Shown here: positions 6,089 through 9,281 of the stretch, in pieces
Numbering within the stretch: the first letter of the stretch is position 1
Layout of the letters: every line of letters begins with the position of its first letter
Assembly: GCA_947088515.1 (NCBI GenBank)
Contig: CAMUHA010000137.1
Span: forward strand, 1 to 9,281
Source: an uncultured bacterium
GTDB lineage: Bacteria; Bacillota; Clostridia; Lachnospirales; Lachnospiraceae
Reading direction: 5' to 3'
DNA: 9,281 nucleotides
Made by a program: the position numbers and the translations under genes
The notes under the pieces: generated by a model
The model's database searches: none
The model's input: only the letters and a program-made list of their open reading frames with translations
What the model was told of the DNA's origin: nothing

Positions 6089-7786
6089 TTGAAAAAAGGA
6101 CAGGTTTTGGCAGGTATAGTAAAGAAAATTGATTTTCCTAATAAAGGAGTTGTAGAAACAGAGGAAGGAAACTGCATTGTAAAAAATGTTCTTCCAGGAC
6201 AGAAGGTGACGTTTATGGTTCAAAAAAAGCGGAATGGAAGGGCAGAGGGGAGACTTATACAAATTGATGAAAAGTCTTCACTGGAAACAGGTAGTTCCTG
6301 TCCGCATTTTGGACAGTGTGGCGGATGTGCTTATATTTCTTTACCATATGAAGAACAGTTAAAGATTAAAGAAAACCAGGTACGAAAACTTCTTTGTGGC
6401 ATATTAGAAAAACAAACTGTGGAGTGGAAATTTGAAGGAATCAGACAAAGTCCTATACAGTTTGAATATAGAAACAAGATGGAATTTTCCTTTGGAGATG
6501 AGCATAAGGATGGACCGTTAGCGCTTGGGATGCACAAAAGAGGAAGTTTTTATGATATTGTGACAGTTAACGGATGTCGGATTGTGGATGAGGATTATCG
6601 GAAGATACTTGAATTTACCAGAGACTATTTTGATGGTTGTACATTTTATCACAAAATTAAACATACAGGGTATCTGCGTCATCTTTTGGTAAGGAAAGCG
6701 TCTCGTACAGGAGAAATATTAATTGGACTGGTCACAACATCGCATCCGGACTTTGGACAAAGGTGTAATGATGAAACCGGGAAGGATGAAACGCTAAGGT
6801 TAAACAGATGGAAAGATGGGCTGATTGCTTTGAATTTAAAAGGAAAAATAACAGGTATTCTTCATATCATTAATGATTCAGCAGCAGATATAGTCCAAAG
6901 TGACAGAACAGATATATTATTTGGGCAAGATTTTTTCTATGAGGAATTGCTTGGGCTCAAATTTAAAATTTCTGCTTTTTCTTTTTTCCAAACCAATTCG
7001 CTTGGGGCGGAAGTGTTGTATAAAACAGTAAGGGAATACATTGGAAAACTGGATGAGGGAGAAAAAACGCCGCAGAAAGTCGTATTTGATCTTTACAGCG
7101 GAACCGGAACCATCGCCCAGCTTATGGCTCCTGCAGCCAAAAAAGTAATTGGAGTGGAAATTGTAGAAGAGGCAGTGGAAGCAGCAAGAAAAAATGCGAA
7201 GCAAAATAGTTTACATAACTGTGAATTTATTGCAGGAGATGTGCTGAAGGTGTTAGATGAGATAGAGGAAAAGCCGGATCTGATTATTCTGGACCCTCCT
7301 AGAGATGGCGTTCATCCCAAGGCGCTTCGGAAAATTATCAGTTATGGGATTGAAAAAATGGTTTATGTTTCCTGCAAGCCTACCAGCCTTGTGAGAGATT
7401 TAGAAGTTTTTTTGGAAGGAGGATACGTGGCGGAACGGGTAGTGGCGGTGGACCAGTTTCCATGGACAACAGGGATAGAGACGTGCGTCTTATTAACCCA
7501 TAAAAAACCTACATCATATATCGAGGTTACAATGGACTATGAAACGATTGTACCTAACCAGAAGCCAGGGAAAGCTACATATAAGATGATAACGGACTAT
7601 GTAAAGGAGAAATTTGATCTTGTGGTAAAGAGTACAACGATAGCGGAGGTCAAACGCTCATTTGGTCTTGAAGTTGGAGATTATAATGTAAAGGAAGAAA
7701 AGACAAATTATCGGAAAGAAAAAATCACACCAGAGAAAAGACAAGCAGTTGAAGATGCACTAAGACATTTCGGAGTGATTGAATAA
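6089..7786 (+). CDS. rlmD: 23S rRNA (uracil-5)-methyltransferase RlmD (RlmCD type) with C-terminal extension
   Basis: 565 aa, starting at TTG. It methylates the C5 of uridine in 23S rRNA with SAM: U1939, and in Firmicutes RlmCD also U747. A TRAM RNA-binding domain covers about 1-58. The [4Fe-4S] ligands are C71, C77, C80 (CPHFGQCGGC) and C163 (NGCRIVD). The central domain contains FEYRNKMEFSFG (125-136). The Rossmann methyltransferase domain has the SAM motif FDLYSGTGTIAQ (333-344), GVEIVEEAVEAARKN, DPPRDG (402-407), the catalytic nucleophile C429 in YVSCKPTSL and the proposed general base E464. The usual protein ends near residue 470. Here about 95 more residues follow, with KATYKMITDYV and ending in EDALRHFGVIE. 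From memory, a similar extension occurs on clostridial relatives. Its role is unknown. The gene lies directly behind a terminator with no space for its own promoter, and is followed by a second terminator. Confidence 0.93.
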   Translation: MKKGQVLAGIVKKIDFPNKGVVETEEGNCIVKNVLPGQKVTFMVQKKRNGRAEGRLIQIDEKSSLETGSSCPHFGQCGGCAYISLPYEEQLKIKENQVRKLLCGILEKQTVEWKFEGIRQSPIQFEYRNKMEFSFGDEHKDGPLALGMHKRGSFYDIVTVNGCRIVDEDYRKILEFTRDYFDGCTFYHKIKHTGYLRHLLVRKASRTGEILIGLVTTSHPDFGQRCNDETGKDETLRLNRWKDGLIALNLKGKITGILHIINDSAADIVQSDRTDILFGQDFFYEELLGLKFKISAFSFFQTNSLGAEVLYKTVREYIGKLDEGEKTPQKVVFDLYSGTGTIAQLMAPAAKKVIGVEIVEEAVEAARKNAKQNSLHNCEFIAGDVLKVLDEIEEKPDLIILDPPRDGVHPKALRKIISYGIEKMVYVSCKPTSLVRDLEVFLEGGYVAERVVAVDQFPWTTGIETCVLLTHKKPTSYIEVTMDYETIVPNQKPGKATYKMITDYVKEKFDLVVKSTTIAEVKRSFGLEVGDYNVKEEKTNYRKEKITPEKRQAVEDALRHFGVIE

Positions 7787-7799
7787 TTTGAGTATTTGC

Positions 7800-7845
7800 A
7801 TAGACACATATGCTGATAGAAATATGAGTATGTGTGTCTATTTTT
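7800..7845 (+). terminator. Intrinsic terminator after rlmD
   Basis: ATAGACACATATGCT (7800-7814) pairs with AGTATGTGTGTCTAT (7827-7841) in a 15-bp stem with two G-U pairs and a 12-base loop, followed by TTTT. It begins 13 bases after the rlmD stop codon. It separates the chromosomal genes from the phage-like block. Confidence 0.85.
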
Positions 7846-7915
7846 ATGTTCAAATTTATTACTGATTGAAAAGCACATTTCATTGACAAAATGGCAGAAA
7901 GGAGAAACAGAATTA

Positions 7916-8365
7916 ATGGCAAGGGTAAAAGCATTGTCAGCTTATAAAATGGCAAAACGTATATTCAACAGGGAAGATAATGTTTACGACAAGAAGGTAA
8001 TTACAAAGCAGTTGATTACAAATATTTTACTTATGTATATGGACGAATGCAGAAAAGCATTAGCTGAAGGAGAGAGGATAGAAATATCAAAGGTCGGTTC
8101 AATCATACCGGAAGTAAAAGTCCATATAGGCAATTTTAATCTTCCCATGTGTAATAAGGACGGCGGTAATCCACCATATACAAAACTAAAGATAACCCGG
8201 AACAATCTTTTAAGTGAGACTATGAACAGAAATTTGCTTAGAAATATTGAAAATGGTATCTATGGACTGGATAAGTTACCATTCAGCAAACAGCAGGTGG
8301 ACATTTTGAAGAAAAGCAGATACATACCAGAAGATGTAGAAATTGAAGATGGAGATGATAAATAA
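7916..8365 (+). CDS. HU/IHF-like DNA-binding protein, probably phage-encoded
   Basis: 149 aa from the ATG at 7916, with GGAG at 7901-7904 upstream; a longer frame from 7832 would overlap the rlmD terminator and is rejected. Residues about 27-68 follow the HU pattern of two helices then a beta strand: ITKQLITNILLMYMDECR, then KALAEGERIEISKVGSI, comparable to the AL-KG-KV-L-GFG core of HU. The usual HU arm sequence (GRNPQTG) is replaced by a divergent GNFNLPMCNKDGGNPP segment, and an extra C-terminal tail of about 45 residues ends in an acidic stretch. A chromosome-like or packaging-related DNA-bending role is possible. The HU assignment rests on a pattern comparison by eye and is moderate at best. 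The stop codon overlaps the next start by one base (TAATG), so translation is probably coupled. No good promoter was found: TTGACA at 7883-7888 has no -10 partner. Confidence 0.65.
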   Translation: MARVKALSAYKMAKRIFNREDNVYDKKVITKQLITNILLMYMDECRKALAEGERIEISKVGSIIPEVKVHIGNFNLPMCNKDGGNPPYTKLKITRNNLLSETMNRNLLRNIENGIYGLDKLPFSKQQVDILKKSRYIPEDVEIEDGDDK

Positions 8366-8805
8366 TGGCAATGCATATTAGCAATATGAATCAGTTACAG
8401 GCGGCACTTATGCCAACTATGGTAAAAATGGTAGATGAACTGGCAGAACGAGTATATGAAACATTGAATTACTTTCTACAGGAATACTATAACAGTTATG
8501 ATCCGAAATCATATCAAAGGCAATATGATTTTCTGCGTTCAGCGGTGAAAGTTGAACCTAAAATAAAAGGAAGTAAAGTTACTACATCCGTTTATATTGA
8601 TACGGAATCTATGGATAATTATTATAATGCAACTGGTTTTCAGGTGGCATCCTGGGCTAATCAGGGCTTACATGGAGGATTGAATGCAGGAAGCAAAACA
8701 CCCCATGTATGGGATGGTACTATGGACAATACAGTAAATAATGGGGAACTTCTGAAATTGGCGGTTGACTATTTAAGGAGTAAAGGGATTTCTGTAAGAG
8801 TATAG
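8365..8805 (+). CDS. Phage protein resembling the HK97 gp10 (head-tail completion) family
   Basis: 146 aa, starting at the ATG that shares its A with the upstream stop; GGAG at 8351-8354 is the likely ribosome binding site. The N-terminal half is an amphipathic helix (MVKMVDELAERVYETLNYFL), followed by a YDPKSYQRQYDFLRSAVKV segment and beta strands (KGSKVTTSVYID). This is the order of HK97-gp10-like proteins, which form the connection between phage head and tail. A Gly-rich stretch with GLHGGLNAGSK and PHVWDGTMD follows, and the end is LKLAVDYLRSKGISVRV. No transmembrane segment or enzyme motif is seen. The gp10 call is by resemblance only; its being a phage-type protein is better supported by the neighbours. 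Confidence 0.6.
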   Translation: MAMHISNMNQLQAALMPTMVKMVDELAERVYETLNYFLQEYYNSYDPKSYQRQYDFLRSAVKVEPKIKGSKVTTSVYIDTESMDNYYNATGFQVASWANQGLHGGLNAGSKTPHVWDGTMDNTVNNGELLKLAVDYLRSKGISVRV

Positions 8806-8816
8806 CGGAGGATTGT

Positions 8817-8990
8817 ATGAAAATATATGTGGACAATGCACCAGAGAATTGTAATAACTGTATTTTTAGACAGAACATGAGCCAACATTGGGATTTGAAT
8901 GATTATTGTTTCCTGAATAAGAAAAGTACAAGCAGGATTATTATAGATAAGGATTGTCCATTGGAAGAATTGGAGGAAAAAGATACATAG
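8817..8990 (+). CDS. Small cysteine-rich phage-type protein (57 aa)
   Basis: ATG at 8817 with GCGGAGG (8805-8811) five bases upstream, so translation is well supported despite the short length. The protein has cysteines at 12, 15, 31 and 47 (CNNC, YC, CPLEE). This spacing could bind one zinc ion. Small proteins ending in a CPLE or CPL motif after a CxxC are frequent in clostridial prophages, where their function is unknown. The stop overlaps the next GTG start by one base (TAGTG). Confidence 0.7.
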   Translation: MKIYVDNAPENCNNCIFRQNMSQHWDLNDYCFLNKKSTSRIIIDKDCPLEELEEKDT

Positions 8991-9281
8991 TGAAATTAAA
9001 TGAAAGAGTAGTAATTATTACAGAGGAAAATATAAGCAGATTGTTACGCTTATATGGAGAAATAGATATTGACGATTTATCCAGAATTGTAAATAACCAT
9101 TTGAAAGTTGCTATTGATGAGATTGAGGAAGATAGTTTAAAACATAAAGCGCAAAATTGCGCTGAATGCGATTTTATGAAAAAGTATGAATACGATAAAA
9201 AGATATATTACTGTAACCATACAGACAGAATTGACGATATGGGTAAATTAGGTGCGGATCATTTGCCAAAGACAAGCCCTG
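8990..9281 (+). CDS. Second small cysteine-rich phage-type protein (partial, C-terminus missing)
   Basis: The frame from GTG at 8990 stays open to the window end (97 codons). GGAGG at 8972-8976 lies 13 bases upstream and inside the preceding gene, so translational coupling through the TAGTG overlap is likely. The N-terminal half is helical and charged (about 1-50). CAECDF follows at about 58-63, then YYC about 15 residues later, then MGKLGADHLPKTSP at the cut end. This layout (CxxC, C, then KLG...LPKTSP, usually with a final CPL) is familiar from cysteine-rich phage proteins, from memory. It resembles the preceding protein only in cysteine pattern. An ATG at 9000 is in another frame and stops at once. 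Confidence 0.65.
   Translation, partial: MKLNERVVIITEENISRLLRLYGEIDIDDLSRIVNNHLKVAIDEIEEDSLKHKAQNCAECDFMKKYEYDKKIYYCNHTDRIDDMGKLGADHLPKTSP

Noticed and set aside
7800..7841. Inverted repeat after rlmD as a mobile-element end or attachment site
   Set aside because: It is fully explained as a terminator stem with a T-run, and no second copy is present in the window.
7883..7888. Perfect TTGACA before the HU-like gene as a promoter -35
   Set aside because: No -10 element occurs at 16-18 bases, and that distance falls on the ribosome binding site and start region.

Overview
The window looks like a piece of a low-to-moderate GC Firmicutes chromosome, most likely a gut-type clostridium of the Lachnospiraceae. 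This rests on the strong AGGAGG-type ribosome binding sites, the AT-leaning codon use, the protein families present and a clostridial-looking C-terminal extension on the rRNA methyltransferase. The family assignment is inference. The strand, frames, motifs and starts are read directly from the sequence.

Layout. (1) Positions 1-237, minus strand: the N-terminal part of a lipoprotein that is the binding subunit of an ABC importer (NMT1/THI5/SsuA-like). (2) 238-597: a divergent control region with a minus-strand promoter candidate among GTAAATG repeats, a strong plus-strand promoter (TGGACA-17-TATAAT, 463-491) and a hairpin in the leader. (3) 598-3119: two genes, an SPFH-domain protein with three C-terminal zinc ribbons and a TFIIB-type zinc-ribbon protein with a C-terminal membrane anchor. 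They resemble Bacillus subtilis YdjI and YdjG of the membrane-stress ydjFGHI operon, but no PspA (YdjF) or YdjH is present here. (4) 3189-5528: the DNA helicase PcrA. (5) 5692-6027: a small membrane protein of unknown function with a very acidic DF(E/D)D-repeat tail, with its own promoter and a strong terminator. (6) 6089-7786: the 23S rRNA m5U methyltransferase RlmD (RlmCD type), starting with TTG immediately behind that terminator and carrying an extra C-terminal domain of about 95 residues. A second good terminator follows it at 7800-7845.

(7) From about 7850 to the end the character changes to tightly packed, overlapping small genes: an HU-like DNA-binding protein, an HK97-gp10-like phage protein, and two small cysteine-rich proteins of a type common in clostridial prophages, the last cut off by the window end. 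This is probably one edge of a prophage or phage-derived element lying directly downstream of rlmD. No integrase, attachment-site duplication, tRNA, rRNA, insertion sequence or CRISPR array was seen.

Functionally, the left half combines envelope functions (nutrient uptake, an SPFH membrane-scaffold module) with housekeeping nucleic-acid enzymes (PcrA for repair and replication-fork clearing, RlmD for ribosome modification). The right edge is accessory DNA. The parts most worth a second look are the SPFH/zinc-ribbon pair without PspA, the placement of rlmD directly behind a terminator with no room for a promoter, the DF(E/D)D-tail membrane protein, and the unusual gene set at the phage-like edge.
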